64,000 nt of DNA from Parelaphostrongylus tenuis (taxonomy: Eukaryota > Nematoda > Chromadorea > Rhabditida > Metastrongylidae), in the NCBI GenBank assembly GCA_019055375.1, contig JAHQIW010004091.1:1-64000 (forward strand), given 5' to 3'. A program made the translations under genes and the position numbers. Under the pieces are notes generated by a model. That model was given only the letters and a program-made list of their open reading frames with translations, ran no database searches and had not been told where the DNA came from. Below are positions 55,938 through 64,000 of this stretch, piece after piece (positions within the stretch are counted from its first letter, which is position 1; each line of letters begins with the position of its first letter).

Positions 55938-58700
55938 CGTGCGAGTTTTATTCGCGAAACCCAAGCGGTACTGGTATGTCGCTAATCTTTCTCATTAATC
56001 GTATTTTATAACCTATCTTGAGGTTGTGCACACATTTTGTGTTCCCTACGAGCAAAGTACTAACAAGCCTCCTACACTCTTCGGAGCTTGCAGTAAAAAA
56101 AACTCGGATGTGGTCTCTTTTGGTGGCGAGTTCTCCTAGATAAATTCCAACACGTCGTACATTGCGTCGCGATTGCCAGTTGGAGGGCGTGCTCCAATAA
56201 TAATGGAGTGGTTTTCTGATGAAATTCTGCTTTTTCTTGTCACTAAAGAAGACTTCAGCGTTCGTAAATGATAGAATATGACAAAAGAGACCGTACTATA
56301 GCCATGGGTGATAAAAACAACGTGACTACCCCTTCTATAACATCGCATTTTGAGCTAAAAAAGCCTTCAAATTTTTCAAGGCAATCAATGCGCTCTCTTT
56401 CTACCTCTTTTTATGTACATATTAAAACCCGCATAAAAGTTTCTTCTAGACATCGCACATTGTAGGACACGTGCCTACAAGATACAATTTTAGAATATTA
56501 TTGACGCAATGTAAATCGAAATAAAGTTCAAGCGTCTCTTCGATCAATTACTGAAGCCCATCAGTAATATTCTATTCTTTTGTGGCAGAGTCAAAATTTT
56601 ACTAAATAAGTACCACGGAACCGTGGTGACGTTAAAACGAACAACGACTGACTACTCCGAGTACAAACCTTGATTAATTGCTCATTAATAGAGCATGCTC
56701 TAGAGGTCTTTCTAGAAACCTATCTTAGTGTTGAAATTTGTAATGGCATAGTTGTAAATGACCACGAAATCACTGATAAAATAAGAAAAAAAGGATGGTG
56801 ACACCTAGAAGTGTAGTAAGAAAAATGAGGTTTCTCTCGGAAAGTAGGAAATTTTTAGACCCATGGTCGTTTTCCTTGCCAGAAATATCGTTACAGAAGT
56901 ATCTTTTGTGATACCTCATGATGTAATGATGATAATCTCTCCTCAGAACCCCAGTTTATCAAAGAAATATCCTTGTTTCGCAAGGCGCGCCAATACCATT
57001 GCCTGGCTTGTGGCACGGCGATCGGTGCATGAAATCTCATTGTTTATTGTGCACTGTTAAGCTGTTCACTCAACAAGTCTGTATGGTAGTAAGAGGTATT
57101 ATCAATAGTAATAATGACAAAAGTAACTTTATTTCTTTTCTAATAGAGTGTTAGAAATTGTACTAAATCTTGCACCTTTTTGAGACGCCGTTTTGTCTTC
57201 ATTGAATGGGTGAAAATTCAAAAAGACTGAAACGACATTGAATAAAGTGAAGATGTCAAGAAACCAATACCGAAGTTAACTTTTTCGGGATGTACCCCTT
57301 TGGATACACGAGTTTTTAGACCTTTTTTGCTGAAAAAAATTTCTTTTGAATTTTTGCGCCTATTCAAAAGCTCAAGTTTCAACGATTTCAATGATGTGTT
57401 TTATTAAAGTGGGACTTTTTGATTGCGTTGCAGCAGCAAAATAATATTACATTTCACATTCAGTTTACTTTGGCTGCTTGGTTGGGGTTTGTTGGTGGTT
57501 TTTGCTGGATTATCACTAGTCATTCAAAGCTCAGCTCTCGATAATTCCGTTGGTAAACATTTATTTTTGGAAAAGTTTACGTAGAGTGCTGTCAAAGCAA
57601 CAAGAAAATCGCATTTCAAATCCGAAGCAATTAGCGCGTCGCCTGAGTAATATAGCGGGTATATTTGGCAGTATGAAGCAAAAGGAATTTTGTACTTACA
57701 GAACGATCAAGCAAAGTTTCTTTTGTAGATTTCATACAAAAATTCTTGATTTTTCCGAAACGCCGAGAACATTTCTAAACAAAAATCGTTTCGGAAACTT
57801 GTCCAGGTTTTGCGGAAAAAGTCGTAAAAGGACTTCAACCTATAATGAAAGCTTTTTTGAATTTTATCTTGATAAATTAACCCGCTATGATGCCCAAGCG
57901 ACAGGATGACTGTTTTTAACGCGGAACGTGATCTTCTTTTTGCTTTGACAGAGTCAAAATTTTCTGGATTAGAGCTAACGAATAACTACCAATAATCTAG
58001 CAAAAATCCACATACAGACCTCAGCTGACAAGCAAAGTAAGGTGAGTGTCAAACAATGCCGCGTTGTTGCTACAACGCAATAAGAAGAGCTTTTTATGAT
58101 TTAAATGTAATATTGAAGTCTCCAAGATTTGGGCTTCTGAATATCTATTTGAAATTTAGAGAAAAAGTTTGTTCTTCAGCGAGAAAGATCTTTCGAAATT
58201 CACGTATCCAAAAGGATGCAATCGTCTTGAAAGGGTCAAGTGAATGCCGGCTGTCGAAACACTGAGAGGTTACTTTTGCTTCATAACTAATTACGTTATG
58301 TTTTTAGTCTTAACTTGAATCTATATTTATGACAGGTTGGTATCGTGAATGTGACATCATCCCTCATACGAAGGACGTCGACTTTGTCGCTCCGATTGAG
58401 GAACATAATCCGGAACTTCTCAAGCACCTGTTAAGCAACAAAACAAATTTCCGCCTCTTCAAAATACTCGGACGGGTGTGTTATATCAGTTCATAAAAAC
58501 AGAGACAAATAGCCAATGTGTTTCAGCTGAATGACTCGTATGAGTTCAAACTCAAGCCGTTCGGTACAAGAAAACCCGTCATCGATCTCTTTTGGATGTA
58601 CAGCTCGGAAAAGAACTCTTGGGTTGGAGGAACAGCGGATAATGGATTGAAGTTCAGATACAATTACCCGAGGCAAGACTTAATACGATATCTTAAGTGA
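44860..58700 (+). CDS. Fukutin/LicD-like type II membrane protein (5' end missing)
   Basis: Probable Golgi/ER nucleotidyltransferase-fold protein of the fukutin/LicD group, whose members transfer phospho-sugars or phosphocholine to glycans. Exons: 44860-44982, 50204-50457, 51928-52154, 58336-58475, 58527-58700 (stop TGA). Junction phases are 0, 2, 1 and 0, and all fit (for example LLG|GWYREC across a 6.2-kb intron). Visible protein is 305 residues. Residues 1-22 are KKR plus a hydrophobic signal anchor (LLCLIVLFMCSISAYIAFHL). Further on come VYYENFTDKDYLLFYD, FFEYWKRSRLLRCRGMKVER, SGGSLLGWYRECDIIPHTKD followed by VDF (the GG...LLG and DxD motifs of the fold), and VIDLFWMYSS. The start Met exon is not found. 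The family usually continues after this point, so the TGA at 58698 may truncate it, or a GC donor CCGAG|GCAAGA at 58672 leads to more exons. Confidence 0.8.
45146..45253 (+). repeat. AGTGCTAGA repeat, second copy
   Basis: GGCACCTCAAGTGCTAGATG...GGATCGTCGTC resembles 8358-8462. It lies in the first visible intron of the fukutin-like gene. Confidence 0.4.
45349..45420. repeat. (TA)n microsatellite
   Basis: About 70 bases of TATA repeats with ATACATA interruptions, in an intron of the fukutin-like gene. Confidence 0.85.
46365..47060 (+). repeat. R1 fragment followed by R2 repeat
   Basis: GTGCAAATTTCAGAGATTTC...AAAATATAATTGAG (R1-like) is followed by R2 from AGCGGGTTTATTTAGCAAT (about 46721) through CTGCTACAGTGCCGCG, AATCTCTGAGATTCAAGTTA and GAAAGAGCTCTGTCC to GCGCGATAATGCG (about 47038). 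The same R1-then-R2 order occurs at 57360-57830, so R1 and R2 are probably parts of one element. Confidence 0.5.
47085..47600. mobile_element. Foldback element, older copy
   Basis: GGTTGGTGGCCAAAGCCATA (from about 47162) pairs with the complement of GTATGGCTCTGGCGTACCAA (to about 47310), and the GAGGTCT...GTCAGTGG stretch pairs with 47264-47285. A third related unit follows at 47520-47580 (GACCTCCGAAACACGCGTGT). Between them is a nested hairpin GATGGTGATAGCAC...GTGCTGTCACCAT-like. The block order (ATTCAATATA, CAGTCGAT, hairpin, CCTCCGAAACAC) equals that of the younger element at 53571-54230. Confidence 0.6.
48240..48560 (-). mobile_element. Penelope-like element 3' remnant (GIY-YIG)
   Basis: On the - strand the translation contains LCTTKQYGTCPKGTDGDCMS and, after a shift, YIGEASRPVWD, corresponding to the linker and GIY-YIG endonuclease end of Penelope-like elements (canonical order C-x-x-CP...GDC...YIGETGRP). 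TGTATGAGCCTAGGCTCAGT has a counterpart in the copy at 59105-59560. It is heavily degraded. Confidence 0.55.
51516..51755 (+). other. GC-rich ORF inside intron, unexplained
   Basis: Eighty codons (MIEAVDYWLSITLRNPEDNH at the start, RRVKLRRTALDTRPQAPNIL in the middle) stand out by composition from the surrounding AT-rich intron of the fukutin-like gene. There is no acceptor or donor in frame and no phase fit to the flanking exons, so it is not part of that gene. It may be a retroelement or pseudogene fragment. Confidence 0.25.
52245..52445 (+). repeat. Third copy of the 13553 repeat
   Basis: TTCCTAAGACCACGCT...TTCCAATATGCCAGATAATC matches the 13553 and 13853 copies. The following AGAGGACTGGCTAAAGAAGA...GTTGAAACACG resembles the - strand of 13650-13740. 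The ORF on the - strand here is a by-product. Confidence 0.45.
53085..53540 (+). mobile_element. Internal RTE reverse-transcriptase fragment
   Basis: Nucleotide blocks shared with 26290-26760: GTGGAAACAGAAGCGGT, ACCAGGGCGTCCCTACTCGG, ACGACCAAAATATCTCCATT, and CTTTGCTTTGCTGATGATAT. The RT box here is FADD (intact), unlike FADN in the larger copy, but frameshifts and a deletion after GVRQGDT break the frame. It stops in TCCAGTTAC, just before a foldback element. Confidence 0.8.
53571..54230. mobile_element. Foldback element with nested hairpins, young copy
   Basis: Two arms of about 235 bp (53571-53812 and 53930-54165) are nearly identical reverse complements, running from ATTCAATATAATTCC through GGTTGGTAAGCCCAGGGTCA, CACCGGTGTTTCGGAGG and GGTGATGGCACAGTG. 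Each arm itself contains a 16-bp-stem hairpin (GGTGATGG(T/C)ACAGTGT ... complement). The spacer repeats GAGCTTAAAT several times. A direct repeat of about 90 bp (GGAATTATATTGAATG...GATCTAACAGC) occurs at 53878 and 54148. There is no ORF. High arm identity suggests recent origin or arm conversion. Confidence 0.8.
54240..54680 (+). repeat. R1 dispersed repeat, diverged
   Basis: TTTCTCGCTGGATAAGG, AATTTCAACGGTGTACTTAA, AGCCATTCGATAGTCTGCAT and TTTTGGTGGTATACTTCATT follow R1 order in two partial units. ORFs on both strands are by-products. Confidence 0.4.
55780..55935. repeat. (TA)n / TATACATA microsatellite
   Basis: Simple sequence in the large intron of the fukutin-like gene. The Tyr/Ile-rich ORFs on both strands come from it. 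Confidence 0.85.
57350..57830 (+). repeat. R1 followed by R2, composite copy
   Basis: R1 blocks (GTTTCAACGATTTCAATGAT, GTTGCAGCAGCAAAATAATA, CACATTCAGTTTACTT) run into R2 blocks (TAGCGGGTATATTTGGCAGT, GAACGATCAAGCAAAGTTTC). The 119-codon ORF at 57550-57909 spans this join and is therefore not called as a gene. Confidence 0.5.
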
Positions 58701-59104
58701 CAGATCTATTATGATCCTAGGAAATGTTCTATGAGTCATAATTTAACTTCGAATTAGCCGTACGATTTTGACGGTAATGTATAACAATAGTAAGTACTTC
58801 CCCATATTTCGCGACTTACTTTAGTACAACTAACACGAGATTGATAATACACGTTTATTTTGTACGAAAAGTGCAATAGAGATCGTACCGGAGACTAACG
58901 TTTCGGTGGTCTTGCCTTCCTTAGAGCGTAAAAGAGTCATGCTGACGTGCATTGACTTAATCGAACACCTTCATAAACAAACAGAAAAAAATTAACAAAC
59001 ACTCAAACAATTTTAAACCACGAAGTAATCAGCTATAATTGACTCACCGTTTTGCTGTTTTGTAATCCACTAAACACGGACCAGCCGCACGGAATCTTAC
59101 ATGG

Positions 59105-59560
59105 GCGAGTTATGTGCTTGGCTCAGATTCGCAAAACTCGATCCAAGATATGGCGCGAAATCATGCTTGATTAGGAGGAACTTATCCTTACGATTCATAT
59201 TCGGATTTTTGGAATGGATCTAAAAAGCTTCAAGGACTTTGCGCGCCAAAGATCTTACGTTCTCTTACTTAGGATATTTACTTTTACATCAAAATCAAAA
59301 TCCATAGGTGTGCGTGTCCTGCGCGCACCTAGTGGCGTATTTGGTTTAGAATCATGTTTGTCGGCTAGGTCTTCTTTTACACGGACCCAGAGTGGCCTAA
59401 CCGTTTTGCCAACGTACTCGCCTCCGCGCGCATGAAAAGATTGAGTAAACTGTACCCTAACTCATGCAATCACCGTCTTTAACCTTGAAACAAAATATGC
59501 ACTTTTTTGTTATACGCAGACGGTCGCACAAGCGATTGCACATCAGCTGACGCTTAAGAT
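59105..59560 (-). mobile_element. Penelope-like 3' end, degraded
   Basis: The - strand nucleotide order (CGCTTGTGCGACCGTCTGCG, GGTGATTGCATGAG, GCGGAGGCGAGTACGTTGGC, GCCGACAAACATGATTC, CACTAGGTGCGCGCAGG) parallels the + copy at 60380-60600, which encodes RLYDRLRT, GDYMS, the GIY-YIG core and the end. Stops and shifts break the frame. It stands head to head with the + copy, about 600 bp apart. Confidence 0.65.
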
Positions 59561-60173
59561 TATTCGACGGTATCTCAATCATTGCAGCCGATATCCAAGC
59601 TTGCCCTTTTCAAACAGTTTTCAGTAGCTATACTTATTTCGTTTGTAAAAAAAGTGTAGCACAAACGGAACCTTATTTTCGGCAAGGTTTACGTTCAGGA
59701 GCACGTGATTTCCTCTAAACTTATCCCGGTGGACTACATTTTCATAGTAATCGGAAATGGCTGTCTGCTAAGCCAGTTCTACAGATTTCACTTTCTGCTC
59801 TCTCCCCACTACCCACACAAGCTGCCGTAGGGAACATGTTTTTTGTGAGCGCCTTTTGATATGTGAAGAGTGAGATGTTAGATAATGAACCAAAATATTT
59901 CTGATTCTTGGCTTTCGTTAGCACGTAGTGTTGTAGCCGCTTCCAGGTAGTTTCATTTGGGCGTTGAGGAAAGGAGGCCAATTTTCTTCAGGTGTCTCAT
60001 GGGTGAATCCTATGTGCTCTGACCGTTCGTTCAACATCTCATCCCTCACACATACAAAAAGGCTTATAAAACGTATGTTCCGTACATCTGCCTATGTGTG
60101 TACTGAAAGAGTATAGAAGTTTGAGTCCGCAAAATTGGCTCGGCAGATAGCCATTTCCGATAGCTAATAAAAT

Positions 60174-60684
60174 GTGGCCCACCGGGAAAAGTTTAAAGAA
60201 AATCATTTGCCCCCAAACGAAAACTCCGCCAGAAATAAGATCCCGTTTGTGGTACCCTTCTTTACATACGAAATAAGAATGGCCATTAAAAATTGTTTGA
60301 AAACGGAAGGCTTGGATGAATTTGCTGCGATGACTGAGATGCGGTTGAATAATCTTACGCGTCAACCAGCCTGCAATCGCTTGTACGATCGTCTACGTAC
60401 AACAAAAAATGCATAATTTGCCCAACGGTAAAGGCGGTGACTACATGAGTGACGGCATAGTTTGCTCAATCTCTTGTAAGGCATGCGGAGGCGATTACAA
60501 TGGCGAAACAGGTAGGCCACTTTATGTCCGTGTAATAGAACATCTAGCCGACAAACGTAGTACTAAACCAAATATCGCACTAGGTGCGCACAGGGCACAG
60601 ACACATAAGGCGGATGTTGTTGATGTAAAACTAAATATCCTTAGACGAGAACATATGACCTTCAATCCAAAAATCCGAATATGA
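60174..60684 (+). mobile_element. Penelope-like element 3' end with GIY-YIG endonuclease
   Basis: Two open stretches. 60174-60416 encodes NKIPFVVPFFTYEIRMAIKN...NRLYDRLRTTKNA, the linker after the reverse transcriptase. 60409-60684 encodes ICPNGKGGD-like, then CSISCKACGGDYNGETGRPL, VRVIEHLADKRS and ALGAHRAQTH, the GIY-YIG nuclease (YIG is YNG here) with its downstream conserved Arg, Glu and His. The two are separated only by a stop (NA*FAQR), suggesting one former ORF. The element ends soon after 60684. Host function is unlikely. Confidence 0.8.
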
Positions 60685-60689
60685 ATAGT

Positions 60690-61315
60690 ATTTTGAGAAT
60701 TTCATGAGGTATGTGCAGTGCCGGGCGCTTTTATCACCGTACGTGAGGTATAACATGTCCGGTAGTGATTACTTTATATGTAGGAGATTGGCTAAAGCAA
60801 AAGTCACGTGCTAATGATGAGGATTGTTAAAATAGCCGAAACGTCTGTCTAGCACTAGAGCTGTCATAACAGACCCCAGAAAGGCTTGAAAAATGCTATA
60901 AGGATGCTCTTATTCCAAAGTCGTTTTTGAATTGAGATATCAAACTACTATCGAACTTTCAAAGCCTTGAAGTGACATCAGGTTGCACATCGTTAAGTGA
61001 CATGTACAAAAATCTTATAGCCATAACAAGCCAATCTACCATTGAAGAGGTCTCTTCTCTTTATTCTTTTTGAATTCAACCATACTGGTAGAAGGATAAA
61101 CCTAAAAAAAAGTCAAAACTTCCGACGCCTGTTAATCTTTGCGGGATATTCCATGCGTTGGATTCATCGAGCATCGTTAGAGGTGATTGAATAAAGATCT
61201 AGCCTTTTAAATGATTAACGGTATGAAGTCAGTGTTGCTACGTTCCCAGGCAGGTCTGTTAACAATCCTCCGACATCGAAAAGATGTTAAGCTTGGTGAG
61301 TTTTGGGCGCGAATC
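60690..61315. other. No supported gene
   Basis: Follows the Penelope-like end. A GAAACGTCTGTCTAGCACTA block at 60838 is probably the tail of a repeat. Confidence 0.35.
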
Positions 61316-61316
61316 A

Positions 61317-61380
61317 AATCATCGATTAGGTGTATGTTGCAAGGCACCTCTAACCACTGTGCTACATGAGCCCCATTCTA
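61317..61380 (-). repeat. tRNA-headed SINE, copy 3 (head)
   Basis: On the - strand: GGGGCTCATGTAGCACAGTG, GTTAGAGGTGCCTTGCAACA, then GATTTGATTCGCGC. It aligns with 7601-7665 over its whole length. Confidence 0.55.
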
Positions 61381-61519
61381 GACTGAAATTGTCGGGACAT
61401 CTCATTTTCTTAGCGTCATGGAACAAAAGGGGTGACCCCGCTTAGACACGACAGCCCTGCCAAATGCGACAAATAATTAACCCCTGATGGACGACGTGTA
61501 GCTGCTGAGCTAGACGATT

Positions 61520-61900
61520 GTTTGAAGGCCTTTCTCGCTGGACAAAACTATTTTTTAAACACTTAGTAATCATTCGAAAAAATCTCTACGATTTCAACAA
61601 TGTGTTTCATCATTGAAGGGTCATTTGATTACGTTGTAGTAGCGAAAAGAAAATAATGTTGCACACTCAATTTGCTTCATTTGCTCGGTTGGTGCTTCGA
61701 TACGGCTCTTCACCATGTTTTACTAGTAATTCGATGGTCCAAATCTCAAGGATTTCGATGTTGCAATTGCTTTTTTGAAAGGCTATCATGGAACGCTGTG
61801 AGAGCGGAAAGAAAATTACGTTTGCACTTGAAGTTTTTTATCGTACAGATAAATTATATATGCACGAAAAACGTATGTACATGTAGAGAAAATTCTTACC
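61520..61900 (+). repeat. R1 dispersed repeat, well-preserved copy
   Basis: CTCGCTGGACAAAACTATTT, GATTTCAACAATGTGTTTCA, GTAGTAGCGAAAAGAAAATA, CATGGAACGCTGTGAGAGCG, GTACAGATAAATTATATATG. This is the reference copy for the by-eye alignments. Confidence 0.6.
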
Positions 61901-62416
61901 TTTAAATAAAGAAAAAGTCCTAATTGAATAACGGAAACCTTCCGACTCTTGCGAGCTGCTCAGTGCGACCGATCAACTGCTGTCCCTGAGGGAAACAAAA
62001 AAATTTCCTTTTGCTGTAGGACGGACTGACTTCGTGGAAACAGACTATCAATGGACAACCCATTCTATGTAAGAGCGAATACGACCGTAGCTTTAGAAAT
62101 TATGGAATGATACATAGGTTCATGTGAAGGGATATACACGTTAATCAGGAAACAAACATCATGTGATACAGAAAATAAATGACGTTCGATCTTTATCGTC
62201 ACTTCTGACGATCACATCTTTGCCTTTAAACAAATATTCAGATCGACATTTACAGGTATTGCGGTGGTTTCAACTTTCATTTGCTATATCTCTTAGACAT
62301 CCGAACACTTATGCTTACACGAATCATTTATTTTTTGTTAGTTTAACTAGTTATAGAGTGCTCTCTTCATAGAGATAGAATCAACGGCCTAAGCTTGTTT
62401 ATATCGTCCTCTCGAA

Positions 62417-63180
62417 TCACGGAGCCGAGTTCTTCGAGTTCTCACAGCGAGCCTGAAACCTTTTTACATCGTCAAGCTGTTTGAGAGAACTTTCATATAA
62501 GGTCAAAGTCGTTTTATCACAAGTTTGGAAGTTTGATTGAATTTTGAACTGTGATTCTAAGAAGTTAAAGAATTTCCAATGACGACCCAGGCCCTTTTGT
62601 GAGTTCTTCAGGCTCTCGTTGTCTTTCTCTTTCCCTTTCTCTTTCTCCTTCTCTTTCTCTTTCTCTTTTTCTTTCTCCTCCTCTTTCTCTTTCTCTTCCT
62701 CTTTCACTTTCTCCTTCTCTTTCTCTTTCCCTTTCTCTCTTCCTATATCCCTCCCTCCTTTTGACGTGCTACTGAATGCGAATTCTGTAATTGGAGACTC
62801 TCTCAAATTGTACGTCTGCTGCTCACCACCGGTAGACTCTTCCATGATATCGTGTCCATATTATTTATTTGTGAGCTTTACAAAAATAATCTGGTGTTAT
62901 AGTCAATTCAACTTTCATCTAATTTCAATAATTTCAACTACTTCCTAATGTCTTCCTATCTGATGAAGTAATCTTTGATGGGCCGAAAACTTTCAAGATC
63001 AATTTCTTCTCTCATTGTTTGCTAGAGTAGTAAACTTAAATCTAATTTTTTTTGGGAAGGAGGTGCATTTCACTTTTTCTTCGTCATTATCAAGATATCA
63101 GGACAGTGATTGCAGTCAGAAGTGCTAACGTATGAAGCATGATACTCAAAGAATAAAGTATAAAGCTCTCGGCGTTGACC
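62417..63180 (-). repeat. GA-tract element, copy B, with 142-codon ORF
   Basis: Reverse-orientation relative of 4440-5400: GTCTGCTGCTCACC (62814-62827) and TGAATGCGAATTCT (62773-62786) are the complements of copy A blocks, and further blocks match up to about 63180. The ORF (62845 to 62417, -) starts MEESTGGEQQTYNLRESPIT, passes through a (KE)n tract encoded by the GA repeat (about 62620-62755), and ends in a non-repetitive segment with FFNFLESQFKIQSNF and SSLKQLDDVKRFQARCENS. It could be the coding part of a mobile element (for example a gag-like protein) or a small gene family; I do not recognise it. As a protein-coding gene my confidence is only about 0.3. Confidence 0.5.
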
Positions 63181-63255
63181 AATCCCTTATGAATGCGCCA
63201 TGCATTATTCTCCAATTTTCAAATTGGTTTTGGGGTGATTGAACGCATATTAGGG

Positions 63256-63330
63256 GTCGCCGTGGCCGAGTGGTTGTGATGCTCGTCGCGGCACGCGTGG
63301 AGCCTAGCCCCATCCCTCAACCTTCTGAAG
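63256..63330 (+). repeat. tRNA-like remnant (Ser/Leu-type A box)
   Basis: GTCGCCGTGGCCGAGTGGTT is a near-perfect 5' half of a type II (Ser/Leu) tRNA including the A box TGGCCGAGTGG. The 3' half with a B box and matching acceptor is absent, so this is a SINE head or a broken tRNA copy. Confidence 0.45.
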
Positions 63331-63534
63331 CGGTTATCAGCGCCCTGTGGAATGCCACAGCAAGGCTATCCTCGAAATTGCAAAGAGACTCGCTCAACTA
63401 GTATTCTACGGCGTTCCAGAAGAAGACGAGAGAACGAATTGAATGCTATATTGCTATCCGCACAACGGAAAACGAAACGCTATGAAGACGATTCAATAAA
63501 GTGTCAAAAGTAACTTCATATCTGGCCCTTACAA

Positions 63535-63700
63535 TTACATGGTGTCCTACCGAGCTATCAAACAGTGATCTTCGTAGAGAAGTCTGGTATCGATTTACCG
63601 ACCCCGTCGGGATGGATAGCTTGAGCGCCGCATTGGACCATCGACCTTCTGTGCGACGAAAAGCAACTCTAACCATTTCGTCACATACGCTATATTACGT
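63535..63700 (-). repeat. tRNA-headed SINE, copy 4
   Basis: On the - strand: TATGTGACGAAATGGTTAGA, CGATGGTCCAATGCGGCGC, then the body GTAAATCGATACCAGACTTC. Same order as 29695-29528. Confidence 0.5.
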
Positions 63701-63786
63701 ATATAAAGAAGTATTGAATACCATAAAATTGCATGGATGAAAACGGTTGAATTCTTGTAAAAAAGGACGGACAAGCACTCGTTTCT

Positions 63787-63792
63787 TTTATT
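63787..63792 (-). terminator. Poly(A) signal for the - strand terminal exon
   Basis: TTTATT on the + strand (AATAAA on -), about 33 bases after the TAA of the exon at 63826-63925. Confidence 0.45.
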
Positions 63793-63825
63793 TTGAACAT
63801 AGACTACGACAAAAGTAACAATAGC

Positions 63826-63925
63826 TTAACTTCTACCTTCAATTTCTACCTCGTCGTTGTTGTTTATATTCATACCAGTATTATCGTAATCAAGATTTTC
63901 AACATCACGCAGTGCTTCTTCGAAA
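63826..63925 (-). CDS. 3'-terminal exon of a gene running off the window
   Basis: On the - strand an acceptor ACTATCGTGTACAG precedes an open frame of 32 codons plus TAA (63828-63826), entered with one base completing a split codon. The peptide is acidic: FEEALRDVENLDYDNTGMNI, then Asn/Asp/Glu and EIEGRS at the C-terminus. AATAAA follows at normal distance. The rest of the gene would lie beyond 64000. The family is not recognisable from this tail. Confidence 0.45.
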
Positions 63926-64000
63926 CTGTACACGATAGTGTCCGAAAAAAAGTATTAGGATGAGAAAAAAGTTTCTCAACAATCACTGGAAATTCAAAGT

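Noticed and set aside
55776..55998. Tyr/Ile-rich ORFs on both strands
   Set aside because: Produced by the TATA/TACATA microsatellite.
57550..57909. 119-codon ORF on the + strand
   Set aside because: It spans the join of R1 and R2 repeat sequence that is non-coding in every other copy.
62619..62948. 109-codon Phe/Ser-rich ORF on the + strand
   Set aside because: It is the complement of the GA tract; (SF)n comes from CTTTCT repeats.
1..64000. CRISPR array, operon or bacterial/phage gene cluster
   Set aside because: No regularly spaced repeats, no ribosome-binding sites and no compact gene order; intron-containing genes show eukaryotic nuclear DNA.

Overview
The window reads as repeat-rich, AT-rich nuclear DNA of a nematode, most likely a clade V strongylid of hookworm type. 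The grounds are small exons with short polypyrimidine-TTTCAG acceptors, a nematode-type troponin I gene, a nematode fukutin/LicD-like gene, and the mobile-element mix: an RTE-type non-LTR family, Penelope-like GIY-YIG remnants, mariner remnants, tRNA-headed SINEs and foldback elements. Species cannot be fixed from the sequence alone. No operon, CRISPR array, rRNA or intact canonical tRNA gene was seen.

Genes. All well-supported genes are on the + strand. (1) Troponin I at 32304-36510: every splice phase closes, and a poly(A) signal follows the stop. (2) A fukutin/LicD-like type II membrane protein at 44860-58700: five exons join in phase over 13.8 kb, the first visible one encoding a signal anchor; the first coding exon and possibly the 3' end are not found. 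(3) An unidentified charged protein whose last two exons, 21894-22097 and 23463-23576, join in phase. (4) A first exon of an unidentified gene at 27426-27606, starting about 40 bp after the 3' end of an RTE copy. Weaker candidates are a C-terminal exon at 307-429, a terminal exon on the - strand at 63826-63925 whose gene runs off the window, a His-rich ORF on the - strand at 23617-23832, an isolated - strand exon at 12872-13006, and two coding-like but frame-broken stretches at 5892-6538 and 40710-40980.

Mobile DNA. Most of the rest is decayed repeats. RTE copies lie at 24889-27385, 53085-53540, 11454-11680, 37665-37888 (-) and perhaps 1670-1835. Penelope-like ends lie at 48240-48560 (-), 59105-59560 (-) and 60174-60684 (+), the last two head to head. 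Mariner 5' ends lie at 21128-21300 and, as a palindromic pair, at 29715-30303. Foldback or inverted-repeat elements lie at 14447-14812, 19472-19720, 47085-47600, 53571-54230 and 41620-41829. A tRNA-headed SINE family and a composite dispersed repeat (R1/R2) recur many times.

The least familiar material is (a) a small group of inverted-repeat elements whose centre folds as a tRNA-like cloverleaf with intact-looking Pol III A and B boxes and whose inverted-repeat arm supplies the T-run terminator (36161-36271, 41620-41829, decayed at 68-200); and (b) a pair of diverged elements at opposite ends of the window (about 4440-5400 and 63180-62417) that carry a long GA polypurine tract and share flanking sequence. 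All similarity calls were made by eye from the sequence and from knowledge of the families; no search was run.
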